Source: Chrysopilus asiliformis (Eukaryota; Arthropoda; Insecta; Diptera; Rhagionidae). Taken from it: a stretch of 64,000 bases of DNA. The notes below the pieces were generated by a model, which made no database searches, was not told the DNA's origin, and was given only the letters and a program-made list of their open reading frames with translations. The stretch covers positions 78,091,331-78,155,330 of the forward strand of contig OZ035960.1 in assembly GCA_964034945.1 (NCBI GenBank), written 5' to 3'. A program made the translations under genes and the position numbers. This document shows, one piece after another, positions 22,465 to 33,564 of the stretch (positions within the stretch are counted from its first letter, which is position 1; each line of letters starts with the position of its first letter).

Positions 22465-22620
22465 TATACTCACCTAATGATGTTTGAGATTTCTGAATTA
22501 CACAATAATAGATTTAATGGTATTTTTTTCGACTTTTAATTCCCATTTGAAGATTGGGTACAAAAGCTAGTTACGCTAGAAGAAAGTAAAATATTTATTT
22601 ATTTATTTTTTATATTTAAG

Positions 22621-23049
22621 GAGCCGTTCACCCGATACTTCTAAAATAAAAATAGACGAGCGAAGTGGCCGTGATAGGGAACGAGATCGCGACAAAGATC
22701 GGGATCGAGACAAAGAACGAGATCGTAATGTTGATCGCGACCGTGATCGAGATGTACATTCGTCAAAGGAAATTAGTCGCAGACATTCATATGATAAGTC
22801 TCGTGATGGAGGACGCCGATCTCGTGAACATGGTGGAGCAACAGCAGTTGATCGCAATCGAAAAAGTAAATCAAAAGAAATAAAAATCAGTCGCTCACAT
22901 GAAAGGAGAAGGAGTCGATCTCGAGAGAGAAAAAGGCGGTCAAAATCGAGAGAGAAGCGACGAAGTAGGTCCAAGGACAAACGGCGATCTAAATCAAAAG
23001 AACGAAAACGAAGTAAATCAAAAAAGAGGTCCCGCTCACGAGAAAGAAG
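22621..23049 (+). CDS. Caper: Caper/RBM39 splicing factor, RS-domain exon
   Basis: A 429-nt exon (1 + 142 codons + 2) starting after the acceptor tttttatatttaag and ending at gaaagaag|gtaac. It encodes an arginine-serine / arginine-aspartate rich domain: alternating RDRERDRDKDRD (first third), then RRSRSRERKRRSKSRE and SKSKERKRSKSKKRSRS (last third). In RBM39/CAPER this low-complexity segment directs the protein to nuclear speckles and mediates contacts with other SR proteins. The phase matches both neighbours: the leading g completes Arg with the exon at 11809, and the trailing ag completes Arg with the g at 26986. The antisense open frame of 182 codons across the same bases is a shadow of the biased RS codons. 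Confidence 0.92.
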
Positions 23050-23121
23050 GTAACATTGGAGATAAGAATTAACATGAATAATAATAGCTTGTACTTTAAT
23101 TTCACGTAAGAAGTGAAATTC

Positions 23122-23290
23122 TTTCCACTTTGAAGTCAAACTTTTCAACAAGATTTTTTAAAATTTATTCCAATCGGATTTTGATGTATGGGAGTTTTAT
23201 GTAGAATCATATCCTAAGTAACTTTTGTTCTTGCAGTTTTTTGATAAGATGCACCGTTTTTGAGATATTCGCAAAAAACGTTTTCGTTGA
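23122..23290 (-). repeat. Subfamily-1 repeat fragment in Caper intron
   Basis: ccactttgaagtcaaacttt through gatgtatgggagttttatgt to cgcaaaaaacgttttcgtt: the middle third of the unit in reverse orientation, both ends lost. Confidence 0.75.
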
Positions 23291-23375
23291 AAATTACGTT
23301 ATGCAAAAATTCAGCCATTTACAGTGTTTTTTCTGAAATTATAGAAGCAAAATGCATTTTTTTTAGTATACAGAG

Positions 23376-23579
23376 TCAAAGAAAAAAGAATGAATTAGTT
23401 TGTAATCCGGAATCATTTCCTTCGTCGACTTCGATATCTAAATCCTCTTCAATTTGCTCGATTCCACCTTCGGTGTGCACAGTGTATTTCTCTTTCGAAG
23501 AAATTTGTCGGATCATATCAGGCTGACTTTTTATGAAATCGTAAAACTGCAGACACGTCATTTTCAAATTGACTTTCAC
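23376..23579 (-). CDS. Unrecognised short open frame (doubtful)
   Basis: The minus strand encodes 67 residues with an acidic, protein-like run (GGIEQIEEDLDIEVDEGND) after FYDFIKSQPDMIRQI. The composition is less AT-skewed than the flanks, suggesting a coding relic, possibly from a transposon. No family recognised, no splice context, and it lies antisense inside a Caper intron. Confidence 0.22.
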   Translation of the reverse strand: MKVNLKMTCLQFYDFIKSQPDMIRQISSKEKYTVHTEGGIEQIEEDLDIEVDEGNDSGLQTNSFFFL

Positions 23580-24360
23580 CGTAGAGCGACTATAGGCGTT
23601 TTCAGGAGCGTCTAAGAGCAGATTGATCCCGAGGTTTCCAACTCCGATTTTGATAAAACTCGGATATGTCGTAAAGGAGCAAAAAATAAGGGATACGGAT
23701 TTCTATGTCTCCTTTTTTTCTGTTTACGGAAGGAGAGCTTCTGGTACCCAGAAAATTAAGCGATTTTTAATTTGTCGTCAATTTCTCCGAAACCATCTGG
23801 CCGATTGCTATGAAATTTCACAGGAGTGTTTTTTTTTTTTGGCAAAAAAAAACATCTGTCCATAATATTTACATTTTTGACTCCCCAAATTTTCTTAAAA
23901 TTTAGTGTGGATGTGTGTTTTTAAAAAACGAAATCCATCTGTTTTTGGCGTTTTCGTCAAAATTGACAATAACGATATTTTCCCATCAGATATTTTTCCT
24001 TATATTTTCGCCAAAACAAATTTTTTTCGAATTAAAAAAAGACGATTTCTTACCTATTTTTTCTAACGTTTGCAATGTAACGAACTGTTTTTTTAATTAT
24101 CTGGGAAAGTTTTTCACCGGGCCACATATCTAAGTTTTAACATTCCATTCAACATGTCAAACAATTTGCCTTTTCTTACGGCAAATCCAGAACGCCAAAC
24201 AAAAAAATGTTGACTATCAACCATAATCACGTTGAAGGCTCTTGCACACCATTAGATTATGTACAGGGCTTTAGATTGTCGAAAACACAATGGAAAACTC
24301 ATTACAACATTAATACTCAACCATTGATGGGAGACATAACATATTCTGTTGACTGTCAAT
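23580..24360. other. Unassigned intronic sequence
   Basis: Low-complexity T-rich sequence with several short frames and no recognised domain. No repeat termini identified. Confidence 0.35.
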
Positions 24361-24787
24361 GGGCGCCTTTATACCGGTGCTAAAGTGGCAGTTTTTTCAA
24401 TGTAGCGCCGGTATAAACGCATTCTACTTTACCAATGCCTGCCAGTTGAGCAGTGGGTTTTTGGCACTGCTAATTTTCAGCGCTGCTATTTTCAGACGGT
24501 ATGAACGGAATTTTATTCTGGCAGTGCTGTTTTAACCTCAAAATTGTGACATTTTGTATTTCACAGTTAAATTTTTACTTTGAACTTACCTTTTGGTCCT
24601 GCTGGTTTTATTTATCCTTTTTCTAATTCTTTCTGGCCTTTTCATGCTATATATTGCAAAGATTTTATTTTCCTCCATCGTACCTGGGTGAAATAGTCAC
24701 ATAACCACAAAAAATTGATAGTTCACGCAATATACACTTCCAGTTTGGCATTGCCAGTGCCATCTTAGCACCGGAATAAACGCGCCC
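24361..24787. mobile_element. Palindromic MITE (gggcgc..ccggtgctaa)
   Basis: Left end gggcgcctttataccggtgc is mirrored by gcaccggaataaacgcgccc at the right. An extra internal inverse copy of gcgccggtataaacgc lies at 24405-24420, and related gcactgctaattttcagcgc boxes follow. 427 bp, non-coding, no clear target duplication. Confidence 0.75.
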
Positions 24788-24965
24788 AGTGTGTTTTCTA
24801 GGCCTTCTTCATGTCGATTTTTTGTATCGAAAATTTAATGCAAGATTTTTTAATTATTTGCGAGAGAACCTTTTTCTAGAATTTCATAGCAAAAGTTTTT
24901 GTCCAGTATTTTACATGCCAGAATTTGTTTTCCTTATTTTTCAACTTTTGAAAAACCATTTTCCA

Positions 24966-25493
24966 AAAAAACATAACAAAAGCTATAATTTCCAATCTGC
25001 CAATTATTGGATACGCGTATGGTGATATGGCATTGTTCGAAGTTTAAGTGAACAGCGAACAGTTGTATAAAAATTCCACTTTGAAGTCAAACTTTTCAAT
25101 AAGATTTTTTAAAATTTTTTCCAATCGGATTTTTTATGTAGAATCATATCCTAAGTTCTTGCACTTTTTTTGATAAGATGCACCGTTTTTGAGATATTCA
25201 CAAAAACGTTTTCGTTCGGGGGGTCCCCTAATGGTCCATTTTTGCCCATTAACGAACTTAGCCTCGCATTTTACGAAAAACGGATCTGCGCAAAATTTCA
25301 AGTCTGTAGCTCAATCCGTGCGCCCGCAATCCGCGCCACAGACGAAGGCACAGACCGACATGCAAAATTCAATTTTTTTATCATTCTAAACACACTGGTG
25401 TAATTCATTTTTGTGTGTGATAACGGGATCTTGGCGTTACAAACGGTAAGGCAAAGTTAATATACCCTTTGGTTTCACCATACGGGTATAAAA
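24966..25493 (-). repeat. Subfamily-1 repeat, nearly complete reverse copy
   Basis: From aacataacaaaagctataat to accatacgggtataaaaatt. It keeps both ends and the ggcgcggattgcgg inverse block, but its TCTG microsatellite is contracted to almost nothing (25340-25365). Confidence 0.82.
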
Positions 25494-26188
25494 ATTGACG
25501 GACCGCGCTCTCTAGGCTAGGCTATCTGATTTGTGCCCAACTGAATTTGGTTTTCCTAGATTTTGCCTTATTCACACTTTTCGCAGGGCGAAACTAGGTC
25601 TAAATAATAGTAGGCTATACATTTTTTTAACTTGCAATTTTTTAAGATTTAAAATTGGAATATAGTAAATTCGAAATGTTCGAAGCTTTTCTCCAAAACT
25701 TTAGCCCTTTTGGCAATTTTTTCATCGGGTAGTGTTATTAATAAATATTAGAAATGTCATTCAGATCCATTTGCGCGTACTATCGGCTTGTGCCTAGCAT
25801 ACTTAAACCATAGAAATTTTGGGAATTGAATAACTCAGGTGGACATAAATTAAGAGAATTCTCAACTTTTTTGGAATAATTGCTATATAGTTTCGGCGTA
25901 TTTTAAGAATTAATAGTAGTTTTGTGTCGTAATGTACACGTTTGCGAAACGTGAATTTAGTGTAAGAATTTCATAGTAAAAATTGTTTGTTGCCAAAACA
26001 TCACGTAAAAAGTACAATGGAACCTCCATATATCAAAATCGCTGAAACAAATTCTAAGTTTCGGGGAAATAAACTCGGTATTGTGGAGGTTCCAATGTAT
26101 ATCCAAGTATATTTAATGTGTTCCATGAACCACATCAGTTTGGTTAGAATTTAAACCACTTTATTTTAAAATTACACACTTATAGGCT
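25494..26188. other. Mostly unassigned; fragment of the 51.4-kb repeat family
   Basis: 25545-25600 (caactgaatttggttttcct onward) resembles 51998-52055, the tail of the repeat at 51403-52075. The rest is AT-rich without a recognised feature. Confidence 0.4.
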
Positions 26189-26589
26189 TATTATGTAAGT
26201 CGTGCGGACTCGTCAGGCCGCAGCGACCGTCAAGTCCATTCCGAAGTGATTTGGTATTATGTAAGTCCGCATGCCGTTTGCGGGCTAGACTCGCTGCGAT
26301 CATATACGTCGGTTCGCGTTGAACTGTCAAACGTGAGAAAGATTCGTTTCAGTCGTCAAAGATTTTATTTATTTTTCAAAAATATAGCAATGTTTCCAAG
26401 TGTAGCACTTTTTTCCTTTAATGATAATAACAACACTGATATAAAAATTACAAGATAATCAATTGGAGATGCTCCCAGAAATCTTTTACGTCTGATTTTG
26501 TTTTCCCTGCCGGGAACCCATTGGCGATCTCAGGGACCTTCTCCTCGACCAGAGTTTTGAATTGTGTTTTAGTAGTTTGCTTCATTGCC

Positions 26590-26629
<40 letters not shown>

Positions 26630-26843
26630 CAAGTTAATTATAAATAAATAAGAAAGAATCATTTACATACACAGTTTCTTTTTTGCATAACCTCGAAATG
26701 TCACTGGAAAAGGTGAGCCCGCAGCCAAATAGATGCGGACTTGAAATTGCTTGAAAAATAGGTCTTGCGGACTACCATAATACCAAAACAGTCCGCAGTG
26801 GCAGATTTGCCGCAGTACGACGAGTCGCGCGACTTTCATAATA
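26189..26843. mobile_element. Inverted-repeat element, intact copy
   Basis: Starts tattatgtaagtcgtgcgga and ends gtcgcgcgactttcataata. Subterminal ccgcag/ctgcgg and agtccgcatgccgtttgcgg boxes repeat inward. A second copy at 45691-46638 shares the interior (agcaatgttt, taatgataataacaacact). It contains no transposase and includes the (TA)n tract at 26589-26624. Confidence 0.75.
26589..26624. repeat. (TA)n microsatellite
   Basis: About 17 uninterrupted TA units, absent from the sister copy at 45691-46638, so it arose after the copies separated. Confidence 0.95.
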
Positions 26844-26985
26844 GGGCTATTATTGTCATTTCTGTAGATCTCAAATAAATTCAATTAGTCCTAGCATATT
26901 TATAATATCTTAAAAACATTATTAACATTTTTATGCCCTATCGTATAGGATATTTTAGTGTATTTTTCGTGTGATTTCTTTTCAG

Positions 26986-27262
26986 GCGCCGTAGTGCTTC
27001 TTTAAGACCGTTTCGTCGTGGAAGAACTCCTCCCAATGGATTAGGCGACCGTTCTCCACCAGAAGATTTGAGCCCAGAAGAGAGAGATGCAAGGACAGTT
27101 TTTTGTATGCAATTATCCCAAAGAATAAGAGCTAGAGATCTTGAAGAATTTTTCTCAAGTGTGGGAAAAGTGCGTGATGTGAGACTTATAACATGTAACA
27201 AAACAAAACGATTTAAGGGGATTGCGTATATTGAATTTAAGGATCCGGAATCTGTGGCGCTT
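26986..27262 (+). CDS. Caper: Caper/RBM39 splicing factor, linker and RRM1 exon
   Basis: A 277-nt exon between acceptor tgatttcttttcag and donor gtgagt (27263). The leading g completes Arg. After a basic linker (LRPFRRGRTPPNG) comes the highly conserved DLSPEERDARTVFCMQL, the start of RRM1 (RNP2 VFCMQL). RNP1 is KGIAYIEF, and the text between them (ARDLEEFFSSVGKVRDVRLI) matches the RBM39 family closely. RRM1 binds RNA and helps recognise alternative exons. The exon ends after ESVAL in phase 0 and joins ALGLSGQK of the next exon. An in-frame read-through past the donor gives an unrelated tail and a stop at 27296-27298. Confidence 0.95.
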
Positions 27263-28955
27263 GTGAGTACAGAATTCATTTATTATATGTTCTACTAAAT
27301 TATATACACCAAATATGGAACATTAACAACAAAATAGCCGCCCCTTTTGGGCTTAAATTAAAAATTATAAAATTTGTTATCCCTTGGTGAAAAACGGGAG
27401 TTACAAATATATCACAACATTGTAATTGCTTTATGGTTAAATTTGGAAAACTTTCTCATTACCGAGATCTGAAAAATCTGCAGTTAACACATACCATCAA
27501 CTACCTGACTCGATTCTACGCCTGTATTTTGAAATTCCACTTATATTAACTCAACATCCTTTAATGAGTGCATATAATCGCGAGTCTACTGATATTACAG
27601 GCTGTTTGAACTTTTCATATTATAAATACAAAACCCTTTTTTCGGTTTTCTCAAATAAAGCGCACAGTTTCCATTTAAAAATTTTTGAAACTACGTGGGA
27701 CATCCAATACAACCAACACCAATATTACGAACGTCCAATATAATGCAAAACCGTTATATAACTAACGATGGAAAATTTTACTTCTCGATATAACGAATGC
27801 TCTGCAATTTCAAAAGAAAAAATATCAGTTGTGGTCAACACAAAACTTTCTTCTACAAAATCTACGACCCTGTGCAATTTACGCTAGAGCCCTGTCGCGT
27901 TGTCAACCTAAGACGACCTCCCAATAAATTGTTGGTTCATCCAAAAATATCAAAAACGTACAAAATTTGAGATAACTTGAGAACGGTAAAAGATATCAAT
28001 TTACGGTAAATGGCAAAAATGTAGAAAATGTTAACATCTTTAATTATTCTTTTAACTGATTTGTCGAAAAACCGTTAGTTTGCAAATTATTCGCAAAAAT
28101 ATGATTTTTTACATATTAATGAAAATATCTCAATAACGGTAAAAGATAACGGATAACGGTAAAAGACAAAATTGTGCAGAATGCCATTCTCATTAATTCA
28201 CTTCATACATTTAGTCAGCAAAAACCCGTTAGTTTTCGAGATAATCGCAAAAAACTGTTTTTTTGGAAATAACGGTTTATCTTGATAACAGGTTGAGATA
28301 TCGAGTTATAGCTAAAGACAAAAGTGTGGGAAATTTTATTTTCTCCAAGTTTTGTCATACTTAAGGCCACTAAAAACGCGTAGTTGGGAGTAAATCGAGA
28401 AAAACGAAATTGCGATTTTTGAAAAACCGCCATTTTGAATACTTCCGGTTAACGGATTTCCACCAAAACTTGATAGGATCGTCCCATTTCAGGACCCAAC
28501 ATGGCTATAAAATTTCATGGCGCTAGCTCTATTAGTTTTTGAGAAATCTTGTACACAGACTGACAGACAGAAAGACATTTTTTTAATATGACTCCAATCG
28601 ACTCAGGAGTGATCGGGAAATGTTTTTTAGGCAAAATTAAGAGGTTGAAATTTTTCATGAATACAATACTTTATTATACTCCGTAGAATAAAGTAAAAAT
28701 ATCACGCGCAATCTGGGAAATTCAATAAACGCATTAAGTGGCATAGCAAGATGATCGGGATAGCTCCACAGATTTAGACCTATGGCATACCAAATGCGTT
28801 ACTGCAGTGCGTGATTGTTGAAGACAGTCAAACACATTTAGACGTTTTCTTCGAGAAAAGGTTTATTGAAATGAGTACAAATAAAGATTTTGCAGATAAC
28901 AACCTTCTGTAAAAGGAAAAACAATAGAAAAATATTGCCAAAATTTTCTGATTAT
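27263..28955. other. Caper intron, little recognisable content
   Basis: The 27930-28690 segment has direct repeats of aacggtaaaagata and a cagactgacagacagaaaga tail at 28556-28576, suggesting an old microsatellite-tailed repeat like those elsewhere here. No ORF supported. Confidence 0.4.
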
Positions 28956-29932
28956 TGAAAACCCGTATGGTGATTTAAGTGCAATTATTGAAAACCCGTA
29001 TGGTGATTTAAGTGAACGGCGAAAAGTTTTATAAAAATTCTACTTTGATTTTTTAAAATTTATTCCAATCGGATTTTGATGTATTGGAGTTTTATGTCAT
29101 GAATCAAATCCTAAATAATTTTTGTTCTTGCACTTTTTTGATAAGATGCACCGTTTTTGAGATATTCGCACAAAACGTTTTCGTTCGTATGGGGGGTACC
29201 CTCCCTAATGGTTCATTTTTACCCATTAACGAACTTAGCCTTGCATTTTCCGAAAAACGAATCTGCGTAAAATTTCAAGTCTCTAGCTCAATCTCTGCGC
29301 CCGCAATCCGCGCCACAGACGGACGGACATGCAAAATTCAATTTTTATACCCGTATGGTGAAACCAAAGGGTATATTAGATTTGCGTTACCGTTTGTAGC
29401 GCCAAGATCCCGTCATCATACAAAAAAATGAATTACACCAGTGTGTTTAGAATGATAAAAAAAATTGAATTTTGCATGTCCGTCTGTGGCGCGGATTGCG
29501 GGCGCACGAATTGAGCTACAGACTTGAAATTTTGCGCAGATCCGTTTTTCGTAAAATGCGAGGCTAAGTTCGTTAATGAGCAAAAATGGACCATTAGGGA
29601 ACCCCCCGAACGAAAACGTTTTTGTGAATATCTCAATGACGGTGCATCTTATCACAAAAGTTTGGAAAAAATTTTAAAAAATCTTTTTGAAAAGTTTGAC
29701 TTTAAAGTGGAATTTTTATACAACTGTTCGCTGTTCACTTAAACTTCGAACAATGCCATATCACCATACGGGTTTTCAATAATAGCCAGGTTGGCAATTA
29801 TAGCTTTTGTTATGTCTTATCATTCTAAACACACTGGTGTAATTCGTGTTTGTGTGTGATAACGGGATCTTGGCGTTACAAACGGTAAGGCAAATTGAAT
29901 ATACCCTTTGCTTTCACCATACGGATATAAAA
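28956..29932. repeat. Head-to-head array of subfamily-1 repeats
   Basis: Reverse unit 28956-29340 (the first 40 bp, attattgaaaacccgtatgg, is duplicated), forward unit 29341-29817 and a reverse partial 29818-29932, laid out as in the 19893-21033 array. The microsatellite is reduced to ccgtctg. Tail tttatgtgtgtgataacggg near the end. Confidence 0.8.
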
Positions 29933-29939
29933 ACTTATT

Positions 29940-30290
29940 AAAATGTATTACAAAGATTCAATTTCATTATAACACTCCGAATGAAACTTTTTAAAGCTGC
30001 TCCGATTGAATTTTTATGTGTGAAGCACTTATGTAAAATGTTTTCGAGAAAACAGAAAAAATCTGTTCTCTATGTATGGCGGAGGGGAGAAGGAGTAGTC
30101 CAATTTTGTCCAGTAACGATCTCGACCTCACATTTTACGAAAAAAACCACTGTTCCACATTTCAAGTTTCTAGCTTAATTCCTTCTCAAGACAGGAGATG
30201 AACATGGAAAAATGTCCAAACGCACTTCTGTAATTAATTTTTCGTCCGACGATTAGTACTATGCGTTACAAATGTTAAACAAATCTATTA
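29940..30290 (-). repeat. Dispersed repeat, subfamily 2 (diverged)
   Basis: Contains ggggagaaggagtagtccaa, tttcaagtttctagcttaat and cgacgattagtactatgcgt, matching the 7236-7960 copy in order, but more diverged and without its microsatellite. Confidence 0.55.
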
Positions 30291-30344
30291 GACTATCCAT
30301 TTATATAAAAATAGACATAATCTATAAAACACTGGTAAGAAAGT

Positions 30345-30530
30345 TTTTATTTAAAAAAATATGCACTAAAAAGGAAAAAATATTTTTTTGGCCGCTATGT
30401 ATCAGAAATAAAAGCGAGATAAATATTTATTTTCTTTTTATGCTTAGTCTCGCTTTTATTTCTGATCATAGCGCCCAAAAAAATTTTTTTTTCCTTTTTA
30501 GTGCATTTTTTTTTTAAATAAAAGCTCTAA
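30345..30530. mobile_element. Hairpin element (family shared with 47160-47400)
   Basis: tgcactaaaaaggaaaaaat and its inverse, then aaataaaagcgagataaat and its inverse, form arms of about 85 bp around a loop of about 20 bp. The same sequence order occurs in 47160-47400. Confidence 0.72.
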
Positions 30531-30639
30531 AAAAAAATGTTTCGAGTTTTTTTTCCTTTTTTTGACTATTTTTTTGATTCTTTTATTATCCTTTTTAGTC
30601 ATTTTGTATGTGATTAGTAGGACTAAAAATCCAAAATGA

Positions 30640-30847
30640 AAAGGATAATTACATTATCCTAAAAGGACTTTCCGTTATCCTTATCGACTTGTTAATGTCA
30701 AGACCGGATTCAGTAACCCCGAAAATCCGATGAGATTTTTCCCGAAAAATTTGATGAAAAGGATAACCACGTCATTCTAATACATGGGACCATCCCTTAT
30801 CCTTACAAATTTCTTAATGCGTGACGCGGATTCAGCGACCCCCAAAG
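30640..30847 (+). repeat. Tandem-unit repeat, 5' part split by a P-like element
   Basis: Units with aaggataatnacattatcct and actttccgttatccttat, as at 47495-48142. The array is interrupted at 30848 by the element 30848-31815 and resumes at 31823. Confidence 0.6.
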
Positions 30848-31815
30848 CACAGTATACAGTAAACAAACTTCATACATTAAATGTGAAAATAACCTGTGTA
30901 ACCGAAAACTAATAACCCAGAAATACCCAAATCTAGGCATTCTAATTGGTTAGAAAAATCTTAAATTTTTGGGGTACAAAGAATGAACAAGCAATATGAC
31001 CACAAAGGAATCTAATAAAAGTGAAACAGAGAAAGAAATATACTGTTAAAGATTAGTCAGTTGCGAAATGTATTTTTTGCCTTAGAAATTAAATACAATT
31101 CTAAAATAAGTTGCAAATTATGTTCGTTTGAATATAGAAAATTAGAAATTCAGTCCAAACTGGTACTGCATTTTTTCTCAAACGTCATTATTGCTTTGAA
31201 ATTAGCATCACGTCGTTTGTAAAAAGATTTTGAGGGACCGAAGATTTGATATTAATTGCTTTTCTACTATATCCTGACAATTTAAATTTTCTATCCAAAT
31301 TTTCAACCTAAAATGAAGAATATTTGTACTTTTATAAGAAATGGTGGTCAAAACAGATTTCAATTTTTAAATTTCCCTCCTCTGAAATATAAAATCAACA
31401 GCAGAAAAATCAGATACGGCAATGCCATTTGCAATTGTCTCTTTCAGTTGCTCTGATTTGATGGGAAACGAGTCGAGTGGATTTCGGTTTCATTATTTTT
31501 CTCAATTTCCTGTGAAATGAAGTGAGTGATTTAAACAGAAAGTTTATAATTTAGTATGTTTCCATACTATTTCGTGTATTCCGCTGATATTTTATTTAGC
31601 TTTTAATCTTTATGCCGACTAAATTTCACGCAAAACACATTGCGAAATGCAAAAGATACCGATCAGCTGTGTCGCTTTTGTTTACAAATTTTCGGTTACA
31701 CGCATATATGACTGTGCTGTTTGCTCTCGTGTTTTCTGCCTATGAATATGGTATGTTCTTTTTACTCTTACATAGTAAATTGGGTTATTTTCGAGTTTGC
31801 TTACTGTATACTGTG
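30848..31815 (+). mobile_element. P-superfamily-like non-autonomous element, copy 1
   Basis: Begins cacagtatacagtaaacaaa and ends gcttactgtatactgtg, flanked by a perfect 7-bp duplication cccaaag (30841-30847 and 31816-31822). Copy 2 (39793-40785) is a close relative in the opposite orientation, also with a 7-bp duplication. CA..TG termini with 7-bp duplications match the Hoppel/ProtoP branch of the P superfamily; that assignment is inference. 968 bp, no transposase recognised. Confidence 0.82.
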
Positions 31816-31822
31816 CCCAAAG

Positions 31823-32340
31823 CTTCCAGGTGAGATTTTTTCCGGGAACATAGATGAAAGGATAATCACGCCATCCTTACAAGACCTTCCGTTATCCTTA
31901 CGGAATTTTTAATACCAGACTCGAAGTCAACGACCCCAAAACCCCCAAAATTGATTTTCCCGGAAATTCTTAAAGACTTTCATGTCTAAATCAGACTCAA
32001 CGACCCCAAAAACCTCAAATGAGATTTTTTCCAGGGAAATTAGAGAAAAAGGATAATCACGGAATCTTTTCAGGACTTTCCGTTATCCTTACAGATATCT
32101 TAATGCCAGAGTCGGAATCAGCGAACCCTAAAACCGCCAGAATATTTTTTTCCCGGGAAATTTGAGGAAAAGAATAACCAAGTTATTAAGAAGTAGTGAA
32201 AATATTGTATTGTCTTCAAAATTTCAAGTCAATTGAATGGGTGGAAGTAGGTCAAAATTGAATTGCAAGAGTTAAATCCGACAGACAAAAGGCAAGCTCA
32301 ATGAAAGCTTTTAAAAAGCTACTGATGATATTGCTGCAAT
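31823..32340 (+). repeat. Tandem-unit repeat, 3' part and tail
   Basis: Continues the array broken at 30847: three units with ttatccttac, ctcgaagtcaacgaccccaa and ttttcccggg, then a tail agtagtgaaaatattgtatt to ccgacagaca and cttttaaaaagctac, as at 48011-48142. Confidence 0.6.
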
Positions 32341-33246
32341 ATATAGATGTCATGAATACAAGAAAAAACCTAAACTTGAAATAACAAACAATAGTTTCTA
32401 ACACTACAACAACCGAATACGCTTAATAAAATTTTGTGTGTAATTTCCATTGCATAATATCTTTTGTGAAAAGGTCAAATAATTTCCTTTTTTTTTTTAA
32501 TTAAAGATCATGGATCTACGAACACCAGGTTGCAAGCTATAATTTTTTGAAAAAAAAATGGTTTCATGCAAACTGAATTGGTTAAAAGTTTCCTCACAAA
32601 TCGAAAAATCTTTGAACGGCCAGCAAAATACAAAAACGCATTTGAATCTGCTTGGTGCGAGAGTCCTAGGCAAAACAACGACGACAACGGATTTTTTTTC
32701 CATTTCGGTCTTTGCCTTGTTGTTCGTCGATTCAATACCCCTTCCGTCCACCAACGGCTTCATAGCTTCATCCATTCGCTAGTGAATGGCAAATATCGCA
32801 TACAAAGGCAGCGGATGATCTGCTGCTTTTATTAGCTACAGTCTTTGATTAGCTACAGTCTTTATGTTAGCTAGTCTTTGGTGGAACTGTTTCTATCGAA
32901 AAGGAAACTGTCAACTGAATATTGTTTTCGAACAGTTTTCTATTTTGTTTCTACTTTGCAATTTCTCTTCAAAGCGTCCCTACTTTCGAGTTTTGCCAAT
33001 TATTCGTCAAAAAACCGAATAATCGGTGTTTTTTTTTCAAAAATAATTATTCGATAGTCGAGCATAAAAAAAACTACGCTTTTTATTTAAAAAAAATTCA
33101 ACTAACCGAAAAGCCTAACAACATTGCTATAACATAAACATTCCTAAACATTCGTATTTGTTAAACTATTTATTAGCCTAAGCTTAATATTTTACAGAAA
33201 TTTTAAATATTCTTTTAATATTATTTACTTCAAAAATGTTTTTAAG
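32341..33246. other. End of Caper intron, unassigned
   Basis: Overlapping open frames on both strands at 32497-32835 read over the same 300 bp and contain no domain I recognise. agctacagtctttgatt is directly repeated at 32833-32868. Confidence 0.35.
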
Positions 33247-33513
33247 GCTCTTGGTTTATCTGGCCAGAAACTTCTGGGTATTCCAATATGCGTACAACAC
33301 ACTCAGGCAGAAAAAAATCGAATGGCCAACTCTGTTCCAACTTTTACACCGAAAAATCATATCGGACCAATGCGTCTTTATGTTGGCTCATTACATTTCA
33401 ATATAACTGAAGACATGTTACGAGGAATTTTCGAACCGTTTGGGAAAATTGATAGTATTCAATTAATTATGGATCAGGAAACTGGACGATCAAAAGGATA
33501 TGGTTTTATTACT
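33247..33513 (+). CDS. Caper: Caper/RBM39 splicing factor, end of RRM1 and RRM2 exon
   Basis: A 267-nt, 89-codon exon in phase 0 on both sides, between the acceptor tttttaag and donor gtaaga. It starts ALGLSGQKLLGIPICVQ, the last helix and strand of RRM1, and continues with the hallmark QAEKNR linker. RRM2 opens at MRLYVGSLHFNITEDMLRGI (RNP2 LYVGSL), and its RNP1 KGYGFIT lies at the exon end. The sequence is close to the conserved RBM39 core. The RRM pair recognises pre-mRNA; human RBM39 RRM2 is also the surface bound by aryl-sulfonamide degraders (family knowledge, not tested here). Confidence 0.96.
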
Positions 33514-33564
33514 GTAAGAATTAATAAATGATTAATTATTTTTTAAATATATATTTTTTTTTAG

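Noticed and set aside
22603..23151. 182-codon minus-strand open frame rich in Arg/Ser/Leu
   Set aside because: Antisense shadow of the Caper RS exon, whose biased codons keep the opposite strand open.
27068..27298. 76-codon frame ending TEFIYYMFY
   Set aside because: It is the RRM1 exon read through its donor; the last 12 codons are intron.
32497..32835. Four overlapping frames on both strands
   Set aside because: No recognisable domain, mutually exclusive, inside a Caper intron.
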